The translations under genes and the position numbers were made by a program. The notes under the pieces are model-generated. The model had not been told where the DNA came from. It worked only from the letters and a program-made list of their open reading frames with translations, and searched no databases. A DNA stretch of 64,000 nt from Euonymus europaeus (lineage: Eukaryota; Streptophyta; Magnoliopsida; Celastrales; Celastraceae). Location of the stretch: assembly GCA_963580455.1 (NCBI GenBank), contig OY756957.1:24086501-24150500 (forward strand), given 5' to 3'. Shown piece by piece: positions 45,272 through 58,117 of the stretch (position 1 is its first letter; each line of letters starts with the position of its first letter).

Positions 45272-48056
45272 CTACTACTACCTCCCTCAATATAGCAATC
45301 GGACTAGATGTTTGTGTATAGAGTTTGAGGAAGACAGACCAGGCTAGAAGTTTTAGTATTAATACTAGATATTAGCAATGAAGGTTGAGGAATCAAAACA
45401 ACCCAAACATGGAAGGATTTATTCTCAAGAGAGGGTCATCGTCATCATTTTTTCTCAAGAAAAAAGTTGGTTGTTTTTGTGGGTTAGAGCATGAAGAAGA
45501 AGAAGGGAAAAAGAAAAAAAAAAGCTCAAAAGAAATTGTGAGTGGATTACAAAGACTTTTGAGTAAATAGTTTGTGTTGTGCCACTTCACATGGCAGCTG
45601 CTTTAAAGACCTCAACAAAAAGATGTTGCATGGACTCCATTTTGAAAGAAAAATCAATAGATGTGGGTAACTAAAGTTATGTTTTTTTCAGCTAGTATGT
45701 ACACGTGGCCAAATGTTAACCCTAGAAAGGGTGGCAATTATTTGACTCGAAGATGCACACACACGCACAGACATACGTATGTGTGTGTGTGTATATATAT
45801 ATATATATGTAAATATGTGTTATATATATATATATGTATACACGCGCGCGCACACATACACTGTCAATATGCTTTCCTTTGACTGTTTTTGAATCTCTCA
45901 ATCTCTCCACTCTCACTCAATGTCACTTTCACTCAAAAGAGAGAAATTGCCATCCTTCTCTCTCTTCTTGCTTGTCTTTCTACCGAGTCTTACTAGTCTT
46001 TATGTGTGAGAATGTTGTTCGGTTCCCTCCCATGCGTGCTGCTCAGTTTTTTTTTTTGCCTTTTCTAATTTGGTGTCCTTAAAAGCTATCTTTTTCTCAC
46101 AGATTTACTTACAGACACACGCGTATATATACTATATACATAGTTACATACAATGCATACGCACACATATATGTATACAAGGACACTCATTGTCAACACA
46201 ATGGTGGTGGTGCGTGCTTGTATGAAGCACACGCCCTATACCTAAGAATTAACCCTAAACCATTCACCTAAATTTTCCGACTCCTCGTGGTAGCTTTTTC
46301 TTCTTTTTTTCCATTTGTACATGCCGACTATTCCACTGACTCGAAACACAACAGTCTCTCTCTTAGCTTTCTCTCTCAATAGCTGATGAGCCTGACCTCA
46401 ATAGACTGGCATAATTAGGAGGACCACTTGAAATGGGGGGAGAGAGAGAGAGAGATGTCTATCTATATAGCTAGGTTGTTCTCATGTTGCTTTCAAGGAT
46501 ATATTCGATAACTATGAAATCCAAAAGAGAGAGTGCTTTTCAAACCCTAAAACAAGTCATGAAAAGAAGTCACAGTCACAGAGTGATAATTTGAGTGCCC
46601 TAATAACAATAAGTGCTTTCTTTCATTTTCCTGACGTACTCTGCACCCAAAAGAAACCACCCCCATTTGTGGTCATTATCAATACATTATCCTTACTTCC
46701 AAGCTTTCAATGTACATGCATGTACCAACTTCATTAATTTCCATATATTTATTTACAGCTCTACATATCAACTTCTTCTGGAATCTTCACGCCATCCACT
46801 GAGATACATTCCTTTTAAACATAAAGTCCAATTGGGGAAGAACAGTTTTCCATATAAAAATATTAAAGATTTCAATTATTTTTATCCCAAAATTTTTCAG
46901 CAAAATGTGTCATTGATTCAATGATTTATTGAATGTATTTTTTAATGGGTCTCTTGCTATAATGTCACTACACCCAATGAATAAGTGTCACACACTATTG
47001 AGACGTTTTTGGAATAAAAATCACTAGGATCCCAGTAATACTATTTTCCATATGAAGCCAAAAAAATTTAATTTGTAACTGTTGTATTTTTTTCATATGC
47101 ATCATGCAATATGTTGTGATCAAGGGGCAATAATTGCAATAAATTTTTCATTATGGTTGGGCCTTCTGTAGTAAAGTTACAACTTCAATTTTTTAAAATA
47201 ATAATAATAATGAATGCATTTTGATTGGATTTACAAATTCAATATTCAATTTTTTTTTTATCTAGTTCATGTTCAATTTAATTTTTTTTTTTAGATTTGT
47301 TTTTATGACTATCAAACGATGATGAAGATAAAACCTTGTCACCTCCAAGATTCTCATATATATATATGGTATAACTAAAATGAATATAAATAATAAAAAA
47401 TACAGTATCTCTATTTCCTCAGAATCAAAGTACATCATTTGAATTTGACTCATCCCAAAACATAGCCAGCCAGTCCTACACTAACAGGAATAAAGGAAGG
47501 TACCTTAATTTGTGGGTCTGCAGGTAGCATAAAACTTTATCAAATTGCATGAACAAAAAATCGAAGCTAATCCACTCACCCACTCACCCAAAAAAAAATA
47601 CTAATAATAATAATCAAAGCCAATCCCATATAATTTGGGACAAGAGCCTTGACGATATGACGACATATGTTTGCAAGTTATCTACTTATAATTCTCTCCG
47701 TCAACTGTCTGTTAATTCCTCTTGAAAACTATCTTTGTGGCTGGTGATTCCCTACCAGACACGTTACAAAAAGACCCTAAATGGTGTGGGCCAAGACTGG
47801 ACCTACTCATTAGGACACCATAAATCACTGTCACATTATTGCAAGGATAATTAATTATTACTTATGTTTTTAAGTTTATAACTACATATATTTGTATGTA
47901 AATATATCTCAATAATTATAATGAGGGACCCACGTAATCCATACATTGATTAAACAATTAGTATCATTAAATTATAAAATGGTTGGCTAATTACCCATAT
48001 TCATTACTAATTGACTATATTTCCCTTATTTATAATTGAATATATATATATACACA
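45253..48056. other. Upstream region of the TCP gene and intergenic DNA
   Basis: The region directly upstream of the TCP gene is presumably its promoter. It has microsatellites at 45780-45850 and a (GA)n run at about 46441-46456. From 46600 on it is AT-rich, with no gene recognised. Confidence 0.4.
45780..45850. repeat. (GT)n(TA)n(TATACG-rich) microsatellite cluster
   Basis: GTGTGTGTGTG runs into TATATATATATATA, followed by a second TATATATATA run and CGCGCGCACACA, about 500-550 bp upstream of the TCP leader. Confidence 0.9.
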
Positions 48057-49169
48057 CTAAACTTTTCTCTTCCGGTCCAATTGTAAGGACTTAAAATGCG
48101 AACTTTTATTCTTGTTCGTCAGATTCATCTAACGGTTGAGAACGTTTTTTCCAGCGGGAATGTCTTCTCCAACAGTGCTCTCGTCTTCGTCGCGACTCGC
48201 CAAGAGAACCAAATAAAATGGATTTCAATGATAGACTTATCTTTGATTTAAACTCTTTGCCACATATTTTGCAAACCCTTTCTTGAATTGAAGGTGCAAT
48301 GTTGTTCAAGCTTGTGAATTTAGAAGATTTTCTTGGGCTTTCTCTCAAGCCATAACCAGAATGCTCATTGATCTCAAAACCCATTTTGCATTTATTCAGT
48401 CTTACCTCTTCTTTAAGAGGATTCAGAACCTCATGACCTTGTTCCAATACCTTTTCACTTGAGAAGCTCCTCTTCCGCAACCTACAAACATGCTTCTGTG
48501 CTTGATCTTGTTCCATTCCACTTAAATCCCCAATAAAAAAAGAGACAAATTGAAGGAAGCCAGACAAAAATACCAAGAAAAAATCACAACTTTTTTGGCG
48601 ATTGATTAGGCTTCTCTCTCACAGTTAGGTGACAATAGAAAAAAGGAATTCTAAGGAAAAGGTTTCAGTGAAGACCCAAATCATACAAAACCAAAATTCA
48701 AGGTACTCCATGTTCGTTTGTATTCTTGATTAGCAAGAACAAGATCCGAGGCCGGTATGAAACCCAAATGAAAGACAAAGAAGGGGATCTGCGTTTCTCT
48801 CTAAGCCAAAACCAATTATTCAATAACAAATTTAAAAAACCTAAGTGCAACTTAGATGTGCGCCTGTCGAACCCGAGGAGAGGAGAAGCACTGCCAGAAG
48901 AGAGAAATTCACTGACGGGTCACGTAGGAGAACCCGAGCTAAGGAGAAGGCGGTGACGATGAGAACCCGAGCTGTAGGAACCCTAAAATCGCTCTGCTGG
49001 AGAAGACGGAGAGAGGATCACGCTGCTAAATAAGACGTTCACCTTGGCTGCTGGAGAAGACGCGAGGAGATAATATATGTCTTCAACCAACCGTTAGATG
49101 AATCTAATGGACAAGGACAAAAGTTTGCATTTTAAGTCTTTAAATTGGGACCGCAGGAGAGAAGTTTTG
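48057..49169. mobile_element. Pack-MULE-like transposon carrying a C2H2 zinc-finger gene fragment
   Basis: The ends are inverted repeats of about 85 bp: the left includes GGACTTAAAATGCGAACTTTT and AGATTCATCTAACGGTTG, and the right, in reverse complement, AGACTTAAAATGCAAACTTTT and AGATTCATCTAACGGTTG. Sub-terminal copies of GTCTTCTCCARCAG also lie inverted at both ends. The element sits in (TA)n DNA, so its target-site duplication cannot be delimited. Long TIRs and a host-like coding fragment inside, with no transposase, are the signs of a Pack-MULE. The right half (48900-49080) is GC-richer and holds repeated GGAGAAGACG/GAGAACCCGAG strings. Confidence 0.72.
48106..48516 (-). pseudogene. Captured ZAT-like C2H2 zinc-finger fragment, chimeric with transposon end
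   Basis: From ATG 48516 the frame encodes MEQDQAQKHVCRLRKRSFSS, a spacer, and ERVCKICGKEFKS, then a basic tail. The KHVC.L.KRSF and CKICGKEF strings are those of plant C2H2 zinc fingers of the ZAT type. The first finger has lost its second cysteine, and neither finger keeps the QALGGH-type histidine helix. The last residues (LDESDEQE) are translated from the terminal inverted repeat itself, so the ORF is a gene-transposon chimera of 136 residues. It is unlikely to bind zinc normally. Confidence 0.6.
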
Positions 49170-49192
49170 TATATATATATATATATATATAT
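49169..49192. repeat. (TA)n microsatellite
   Basis: A TA run between the Pack-MULE-like element and the next element. Confidence 0.9.
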
Positions 49193-49690
49193 CAGTGTTT
49201 TAAAATTTGCTAGACGCGAGTTCGCCGCCTAGACTGCATAGGTAGAGCCTAGGCGTCGCCTAATCAATTGTTCGAGATATGTATATAAAACTAATATTTT
49301 ATACTTATATCTTCAATTGTTTAGCATTTATTTGGATCAATTTCTTTCTTGTTTACACATACATACGAACATTGAAATGAAAATACAATGTGATTATTGC
49401 ATTTTAATATCATTATAAGTTTTTTACCAATGAGTTCAAGACATCGTTTTATCTTTATTGTTGCAATTTTGACAATGAAAATACAATGTGATTATTGCAT
49501 TTTAATATCATTATAAGTTTTTTACCAATGAGTTCAAGACATCGTTTTATCTTTATTGTTGCAATTTTGACAATTAAGCGAGCTAGGCGGTTGCCCGCAT
49601 AAAGCAACCAAATTGCCTTTGCCTTTATTCGGTGCGGCGGACTGCCACCTAATGCCTAGGCGGGCTAGGCGGCCACATTTTAGTACACTG
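49193..49690. mobile_element. CAGTGT-ended non-autonomous element with an internal 98-bp tandem duplication
   Basis: The left end CAGTGTTTTAAAATTTG and the right end, in reverse complement CAGTGTACTAAAATGTG, are inverted repeats followed by CGCCTAGG-rich DNA. CAGTG-type ends suggest hAT relationship, but no 8-bp duplication was found. Inside, the unit starting ATGAAAATACAATGTGATTA at 49377 repeats at 49475 (period 98 bp) almost perfectly. A truncated relative with a single unit lies at 29824-30089. Confidence 0.65.
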
Positions 49691-52600
49691 CAATATGTAG
49701 AGAGAGAGAGTCTCACATGCGGACGTCCTTATACGAACTATACTGTTGGAATCCTACTGTGAGGGTTGCACTAAACAAACTCAATTACTTTAAACCTAAA
49801 TCATGGGTGTGTTTCAAACGTTGGATGCGGGAGGTTCGCATGTGATATATATGTATATAAATCCAAGCTAATTTGGGGACCATTATTGAACTCCACACAT
49901 ATATAGGTCACCTGAGTCTAACACAGTACCGTACTAGTTTTCTGCAAAAGCATGACATGAATGCAATGTGAAGATAATGCAAATAATGGACTCACAAGAA
50001 CACTCTAAAACTGTATATCATGAATAGGAGAGCAGAAAAGAGATTAGAAACAAAAGTTGCTTTGACCATTTGTACATTTATGGGAGCCTGCATCCCCTCT
50101 CAAGAACCCAGTTCTTACATTTCCCTGATTGAGAACATTGTCTTTTCCTTTGATCTCTTCTGGTGTGGTCAGATAATGCATATGATGTAGTACTACTCCT
50201 GTCTCCTGGCTTATAAATGGTTTTTTTTCATTGAAATACATTATTCACTATGAAAACAAAAACAGAGAAAAAAGAGAATATATTTGGACCATGATTGGGG
50301 ATCTAGGCTACATATTTCGCAGCTCTTTCTGCCACTAGGCGGCCCATATGTAGAATAGACTATAGGGTATGCACGATTGGGCTCTGTGGTCCGATTGGCT
50401 AGGTCAAAAGAACCCCTTCCATTCCTCGTAACAGTATGGCCTAAGGGGAACAATAAAATATCTTTGGGCCTACGCGACCCAACAGTTTGTTAGTAGGGGT
50501 CAAACGGCCCAAGAGTTACCCAGGTTCAAAATGATATCAGGCTTCGGCAACCCAACCCTTGGCCCAGGCTGGCCTGTGCCTCATTTTTGTGGCCAAGCTC
50601 GAAAATTATAACTTACATACTACATATATATACACAACGTGCATGTATACACACATATATATATATACATACGTATAAATAAATATATGTATACATACAT
50701 TATTTGTACATTTACACACACATATATGTATATATATGTACACATATATATATATATATATATATTTATTTATACACATGCACACTGATAGTGTGCATGT
50801 GTATTCTGTATGTAGTAATATATATTAATTTAGTATTTAGGTCCGAACTCAAAATTCAAAGTCGGAGGCCCGATTTATTAGCCCGAATTAGTTGGGCTAA
50901 TGCTGGGCTTAGACTTACCAAATTTTCATTGGCTTAGTCCGAGCCTGGCCCAAAGCCTAGAGGGGATTCTCTGGCCCAACTTGGGCCTAATATTTTGGGG
51001 CTGGCTGATGCCAACCCCTATTAAAAAGGACATAAAATGTGCACTCGTCGATGTTGAGTATATTGGGTCAATATGGCACAAAAATGAAACCAAAAAATAA
51101 AGGTGACCTAGTGATATACGTGGTTTGGTTATTAATAACCTACGTCACGGGAAAGAAGCTCACTATTCAGACATAATACAACAAGAGGATGGGGTTACAT
51201 AACACTTAAACTCAATTCACACTCTTTCCTTGGTGCCTCTGCATGCACCACTTTCTCTCCCAATTTTTCCTGTACTCTTCGTAGAACACATATATATACA
51301 CACACATATGCATCTGCACTGCCTAATCTCTTTATATAGCCCTACAAACCCAAAATAAGATCGACAAACACAAATTAAATGTAAATCTTAATCTTTGACA
51401 AATAAATTGGGCGGTTGCATGCAGAATTTGTAGACAGATTGTAGGTGGACTACTGCGCGTGGGTGGCTTGCTGCATGCGGACAGTCACATGGACAGAGAC
51501 TATCTAATTTTTCCACAAATGGGTATGGACCCATTGGTCTTCGGTTGGCCGGTGTTGTGCATCTCTCTATCTAAATCTTGAAATAAAGTTTTCATTTGAA
51601 AGAGAGTGATTTGTTTAATGCATAAATGATGTTCTCATTTAAATGATGGCGATATGTGTGCTCCTTCCTATCCTTTGCTTTTATGAAAAAAGATGAGGAG
51701 AAACCTTTGATCTTCAAAAGTTGTGGGTTTAGGTATGCAAAACCACTACAGTGAGCCTAGTTGGTGAATCTCTCTAGTATAAAGCCGTATCGATTCTGGA
51801 GGTGAGAACAATACTCTTGTGGCATGAGCTAAGCTATGGCAAAGTAGGCCTCATCATTTGGCCCGTGAGCTTTGACTCGGCCTAGGCTCGAAGTTGCTTT
51901 AGACTTAGACAACCCGACTCTAGGCCCCAGACAAGCCTGAGCCCCATTTTTGGGGCCGAGCTCGGCTTGAACTCTAGCCCAAGACATAAGAATTTACATA
52001 GAAGGATAAAATATGACTTTTGTATTCCAATAAAGACACTGTGATAAAAACATTTGAAAAAATGATAAATTTATTGACTGACCTAAATGCCTTACTCAAA
52101 CACACACATTTCTTGCACACAAATGACACAATACACTGCCTCCTTCTTGCATCCTTCTTCCTGTCCCTCCTTTTTCTTCTTTCTCCTCCGCCAATCTCCT
52201 TCTAGTTCTTCTCGTTATTCTTCTTCCTCCTCATTCGTTTTCATATTCTTCCTCTTCCTTCTTCTTCTTCCACCACTGGTCTTTTACTTCATCATATCCC
52301 CTCCTCTATAGCCAACTAAAATACTTTATTTCTTGTATTGATTGAATTTCCTCTTGATCCTTCCTCTTCTTCTTCGATCATATCTATGTGTGGAAAAAAG
52401 AGATCTTTCAGTTGAGTCGTTTGATCTAGAGAGAGAAATAAAAAAACTAGATCTGTATATTTATATATGTTTAGGATTTACAGATATTGTATATGTTTTT
52501 GTTTTGTTGACATTAAATGTGTTTAAATGATATTCATGGTTTCAACCTTCATCGTGGTGACATTTTTAAATAAAATTCTCGTGAAAAAAGTAGGGAAACT

Positions 52601-52890
52601 AAACATGCAAATATTAAATATATTTTGGATATGCAAATATTATGTCTATTTTTTATTTGTTTGATTTGCTTATATTAAATCCGTTTAAATGATATTCTTG
52701 TGTTTTCAATTTTACTGTGGCAATATTTTTAATTGAAATTCTCATGATTCATTCTTCAAACATGTAATATTTTATTTAAGAAAGAAACATTTTAACAAGA
52801 TAGATATAATAAAATAGCTAACATATTAACATATCTCAACCCCAAATCTAGATAATGAATTTCGAAAATCATTGACACCACCAATGAACC
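49691..52890. other. Repeat-rich intergenic DNA
   Basis: Contains (TA)n and ATACATAC simple repeats at 50630-50770. At 50490-51030 there is GGGCCC-rich DNA with TAGGGGTC on the left and an inverted CAACCCCTA on the right, possibly a decayed non-autonomous element. At 51840-51990 there is similar GGCCC-rich DNA, and at 52140-52310 a CT-rich tract. No host gene was seen. Confidence 0.4.
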
Positions 52891-52896
52891 ACTGTC

Positions 52897-53360
52897 TCAT
52901 ATGGCTAATTGCATAGGCCAATTAGAAGTAAGTAATGTATTTTTCTTGCTAGAATCAAAAGCCAAAACAACATCAACAACATCTGAAACTTTTTCATCAT
53001 TATGATAACCTATCTTGCCAAAAACACCACTAATACTAGCATCCACACAATCACTCACTTTCATAGAAATAACATATGTACAACTACCTTTCTTAATGAA
53101 CACATCAACATAAGTCAAAGATATGTTGCGGCAATAAACAACATATTCCTAAGATTTTCATCATTATCAATAATGCATTGAGGATGACCAGGTAAAGAAA
53201 ATGCAAAACGTACATCATTAGCTTCAAAACAACTTAACTTATGACAAACAAAATCAACCATACCATTGAACATCAAACCAAGATTCATGCTCATTATAGT
53301 ACTTTGTGAACCATAATTGAAAATCATAATCGAACGACTTGACATTAAGTTCAAATACAA
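52897..53360 (-). pseudogene. MULE transposase-like N-terminal fragment (tentative)
   Basis: Two overlapping minus frames joined by a frameshift near 53115 encode IMIFNYGSQ, a hydrophobic stretch, FAFSLPGHPQCIIDNDENLR, and then TYVDVFIKK and VSDVVDVVLAFDS. The layout (hydrophobic YGG-like start, P..I..DED followed by a variable acidic part) resembles the N-terminal half of plant Mutator-like proteins with SWIM zinc fingers. The catalytic region is not present. Confidence is limited by the weak conservation of this region. Confidence 0.4.
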
Positions 53361-53453
53361 AATTCAGTAGCTATCAAACTCTACATACATGTATTATATG
53401 TTACAAATATATCAAACAATTAAACAAACACCAAATATCATATCATAATTTAT

Positions 53454-54185
53454 TGTTGGAAATATTGGTTAATAATGAATTATTTCCAAAGATATTATTA
53501 ATATATATATATATATGCAAGATATATCGATATCAAGAAATAACAAAATACAAATCTACCAATATTACAAATTACCAAACAATGAGTTGAGGAGAGAGCA
53601 ATGTTCACATAGATATATATCCACAAGACAACAATAATGAAGTTTTGAAGTTTATATAACAAGTACAATGAAAATAGTAAATTTTACCACCAATTACCAA
53701 AACCGGCAGAAACAAAGTTGACGGAATGGAGTGAGGCACGGTTTTTGCCGAATCTCCTTAAGGTGATTAGCGCCCAGCCACTCGTGTCAAGGCTCTTCTC
53801 GGATGAACACCTCCCAAGATACAACACTCCTTTTGCTTGTGAGAGACCCACCAAAACAAGCAAACTCTTTCGAACCAGAAATGAATTTGTACTCTCACAG
53901 ATGTGAACTCAAAATGGAAACAAAGAAAAAGAGAAATTGCTAGGAAAATGGCAGCAAGATGGGGAGAGAGTTGCTGGAAATTCCGTCCTATTTTCAAGCA
54001 TTGGGGGCTCTATTTATAGCTTATAGAGTCCAACACATTGCCACAAAATCAGCCACAAAATTAGCCACTATGTTGTCCACTTTGACCCCCTAAAATCAGC
54101 CACTATCCCACAAAATCAGCCACTATCCCATTATCTTTAGGTCCCATTATCTCTAGGTTGTTTGTTGAAACATTCAAATCCAACA
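53454..54185 (-). repeat. 3' LTR of the minus-strand copia element
   Basis: 732 bp. Contains a (TA)n run and several CAAAATCAGCCAC-type short repeats near the inner end (54040-54130). Confidence 0.93.
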
Positions 54186-54764
54186 ATCCCCCACATGAAT
54201 GGAGACAAACGAAAATTCAGATAAGAAGGAAATGTGAGAGTACAGTTGGAAAAATACTGCTTCAAGATAGGTAGCTTTTAGCTTTGAACCTTCCCTAGTG
54301 AAAGTCTATCGGACTTATTTAACTAGTTAGTGAACTAACGCCTTGAACTGCCAGTTGTTTATGTAAGCCCAAACAATAAACCTCACACAGCACTATTCCG
54401 ATTCATAGTTGGTTCTCGGTTGTGTTCATTATTTTAGCCATGAACTTCTTGGGTTCAGTGAATGCTTTAGAAAATATCGCCTTTACATACTTTCATAGAG
54501 TCGGCCTTGCTCTTCACTCACATAGGTGATATCCTATCAAGAGTATTCTCGAATACTCCACTTGTATTTTACAAGATATAGGAATCATTAAAAACATAGC
54601 TTATCCTAAAAACACATTTGCTAGCAGCACTTGTGCATCCAAGAAATGGGCTAGAGTTGAAAACTCCATACTGCTCAAACTTAAGTTATTCTCAACTTAT
54701 GTTTTCCTATTGAACCTAGTCCATGGGATCTCTAATTGCTAGGTTAGGTTTCCATCAAGGTAAC

Positions 54765-57700
54765 TTAGTGAGTTAAGGCTTTTAATCCCATTCCCCTCGA
54801 TGCGCAGTCCATCACCTCTCTACTCAAACCTTTTGTAAACGGATCCGCTAAGTTTTCTTTAGACTTCACAAAATCTAAAGAAATTATTCCAGTAGAGAGT
54901 AACTGCCTTACGGTATTATGTCTACGACGAATGTGTCTAGACTTACCATTATATATCAAATTTTGTGCTCTTGCAATTGCAGCTTGATTATCACAATGAA
55001 TGCAAATTGCAGGCACGGGCTTTGGCCATATCGTAATGTCCTCTAGAAAGTGACGAAGCCACTCTGCTTCTTCACCGGCTTTATCCAAAGCTATAAATTC
55101 TGATTCCATCGTAGACCGTGCTATGCACGTTTGCTTTGAGGACTTCCATGAAACAGCCGCCCCTCCTAGAAGGAATACATAACCACTTGTGGATTTTGAT
55201 TCCTCCGAATCTGCAATCCAATTAGCATCACTGTATCCTTCTAAAACAGCAGGGTATTTACCATAGTTCAAAACGTTATTTTTTGTTTTGTTTAGGTACC
55301 CCAATACTCTCAATAGAGCTTTCCAATGCTCATGACCAGGATTACTTGTGTATCTGCTTAATTTACTAACAGAGTACGCAATATCTGGCCTTGTGCAGTT
55401 CATGATATACATCACACTGCCAATAATTCGAGAGTATTCCAATTGTTGAATACTATCTCCAGTATTCTTATGTAAAACTAGGTGAGGGAGAAACGGTTTA
55501 TTTGCATCTTTAATGCTATGTCCTTTAAACCTTTCAATCATTTTCTCAATATAATGTGATTGAGATAATGCTAGGCCTTTCGATGTTTTGGAAATTTTAA
55601 TGCCTAGTATCACATCCGCTTCACCCATGTCTTTCATGTCAAAGTTTTTTTATAGCATTTTCTTGGTTTTGTTGATGATCTTAACATTTCGACCAAGAAT
55701 TAGCATATCATCGACATATAGACAAATTATTACACAATCATTGTTTACCAATTTTGTGTAAACACATTTGTCACACTCGTTGATTCGAAATCCATCCCGA
55801 ATCACTACTTGGTCAAATTTCTCATGCCATTGTTTTGGAGCTTGCTTCAGCCCATACAATGACTTTACAAGTTTACACACCTTGTGTTCTTGTCCTTTAA
55901 CCTTGAACCCTTCAGGTTGTTCCATATATATCTCCTCATCAAGTTCACCATTTAAGAATGCTGTTTTTACATCCATTTGATGAATAATCAAGTCATATAG
56001 CGAGGCTATAGAAATTAACATCCGTACGGATGTAATTCTCGTGACTGGTGAATAAGTATCAAAGTAATCTAGACCTTCTTTTTGTCTAAACCCTTTGGCT
56101 ACAAACCTTGCTTTGTACTTATCTATGGATCCATCAGCCTTAAGCTTTTTCCTGAAGATCCATTTACATCCAATTGACTTATTCCCGGGTGGGAGATCAA
56201 CCAATTCCCAAGTATGGTTACTTAGAATGGATTCTATTTCGCTGTTTACAGCTTCTTTCCATAATGAAGCATCTGGTGTTGACATTGCTTCCTTGAATGT
56301 CTGAGGCTCCGTCTCTAGCATATACGTTAGAAATTCAGGACCAAAGGACTTCAAGACTTTTGGTCTCTTGCTCCTTCTAGGTTCCTCAACCTCTTGTTCT
56401 CCATTTTGTTCTTTCTCAGAAATTAAATCTCTATTCATTTTCTGAGAGGTTTCGCTTCGTTTGCAAGAAAATATTTCCTCAAAAAATTCCGCGTCTCTTG
56501 TTTCCATGATAGTATTTACATAGATATCATCTATCTCAGATTTATGTACTAAAAATCTGAATGCACTACTATTTTGAGCATATCCCAAAAATATGCAATC
56601 CACAGTTTTAGGTCCAAGTTTGACTTGCTTTGGTGGAGGTACTGCCACCTTAGCTAGACACCCCCACACTTTCAAGTATTTGAAAGAGGGCGATCTCTTA
56701 TTCCACATCTCATATGGAATACTATCTGTTTTCTTGTGGGGCATTCTGTTAAGAATATAATTAGCAGTTAACACTGCTTCCCCCCACAAGTTTTGTGGTA
56801 GCCCAGAACTTATTAACATGGAATTAACCATTTCTTTTAAAGTTCTATTTTTTCTTTCAGCAATTCAATTTTGCTGAGGTGTATATGGTGTTGTTGTTTG
56901 GTGGATGATACCAAACTCAGTACACAATTCATCAAAAAGAGTAGAATCATACTCTCCTCCTCTATCAGATCTTAATGCCTTGATCTTTTTACCAAGTTGA
57001 TTCTCAACTTCATTTTTATATTTGATAAAGCTGTCCATTGCTTCGTTTTTGCTAGTTAACAAATAAACATAGCAATATCGTGTACAATCATCGATGAATG
57101 TAATGAAGTACTTCTTTCCACCTCTACTTTGAATAAGTTTCAAGTCGCATAAATCACTATGAATTAATGCTAGAGGCTTAGAACTTCTTTCAATTGACGA
57201 AAAGGTTTCTTGGCAAACTTCGCTTCAACACATGTTTCACATTTATGGTTGACATCCAAATTAAATTTGGGAATTAAACCTAAGTTTGCCAACTTTTTCA
57301 TTGTACCATAGTTTACATGTCCTAATCTACCATGCCATAAGTATGGAGAGATAACAATGTAAACTGAAGATTGATCTTTATTCATAATAGATTTTGGGTA
57401 TAGAAATTTGCTGTTTTTATCAATTACAGCAATGTTGGCTTTAAAAAGCCCATCACACATATACCCTTTCCCCACATAAGTTCCGTCCTTGGAAACTACA
57501 AATTTATTGGATTCAAACACAACCTTGAATCCTTTACTTATCATCACAGGCACAGAAATCAGATTCTTACGAATCTCTGGAACATGTAGTACATTTCGCA
57601 GAGCGAGCTTCCTGCCTGAGGTGAACTTCAGAATAACCTCTCCAGTTCCTTCAATAATGGCTGGATCAGAGTTAGCCATGAAGATCTTCTCTCCATCATC

Positions 57701-58117
57701 ATTCTTCTCATAGGATGTGAAGAGGTCTCTATCGATGCAGATGTGTTTGGTTGCACCAGTGTCCACCCACCAGTCTTTGGTGTTAGTCACCAAGTTTACT
57801 TGGGTGACTACCGCAACCAACAGCTCTTCATCGTCACTATGCTCAACTAAGTGAGCTTGCTTGGCAGCTTTTCCCTTGCTTTTAGCCTTTTCCGGCTTTT
57901 CAATGGGAATTACAGGAATCATCTTGTTTGTCATAGGAACATTGTTCCTGATTCCAACAGTTGCAGCAGCAACAGGCATGTCTCCAACAGGAGTAGCCAT
58001 CGGCATATCTCCATTAGGAGTAGCCACGCCACCTGAGTTCACAACACCAAGGGCAATATCATCACCTCCACTAGGGACGGTGGGTAACTCGTTGTAGGCT
58101 TGTTGATTTTGTTTCAT
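54765..58117 (-). pseudogene. Copia Pol with protease, integrase, RT and RNase H; frame broken, Gag missing
   Basis: The first segment (58117-57170) starts with a Gly/Pro/Val-rich leader of about 90 residues. It passes to protease (WWVDTGATKHIC) and GAG-pre-integrase (LWHGRLGHVNYG), then loses frame near 57175. The integrase core follows (57143-56865: FITFIDDCTRYC, LRSDRGGEYD, YTPQQN) and meets a stop near 56863. The next segment (56831-55650) carries RT (HQMDVKTAFLNGELDEEIYM, catalytic YVDDML) and ends at a stop near 55649. RT end and RNase H occupy 55637-54765 ([29 protein letters not shown]). No capsid domain and no zinc knuckle lie between the leader and the protease. Confidence 0.92.

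Noticed and set aside
44964..45290. A 108-codon frame overlapping the TCP start as a protein gene
   Set aside because: It has no ATG near its start and is made of the tandem repeat; only the 62-codon ATG frame is kept, as a candidate upstream ORF.
45722..45916. Overlapping ORFs across (GT)n and (TA)n DNA upstream of the TCP gene
   Set aside because: The predicted peptides are repeats of a few residues created by dinucleotide runs; no codon bias or domain.
48726..49033. Arg/Glu-rich plus-strand ORFs in the Pack-MULE-like element
   Set aside because: Overlapping frames over GGAGAAG-rich repeats near the transposon end; composition explains them.
50044..50453. Two minus ORFs near 50.1-50.4 kb
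   Set aside because: No recognisable family or splice context; not supported as a gene.
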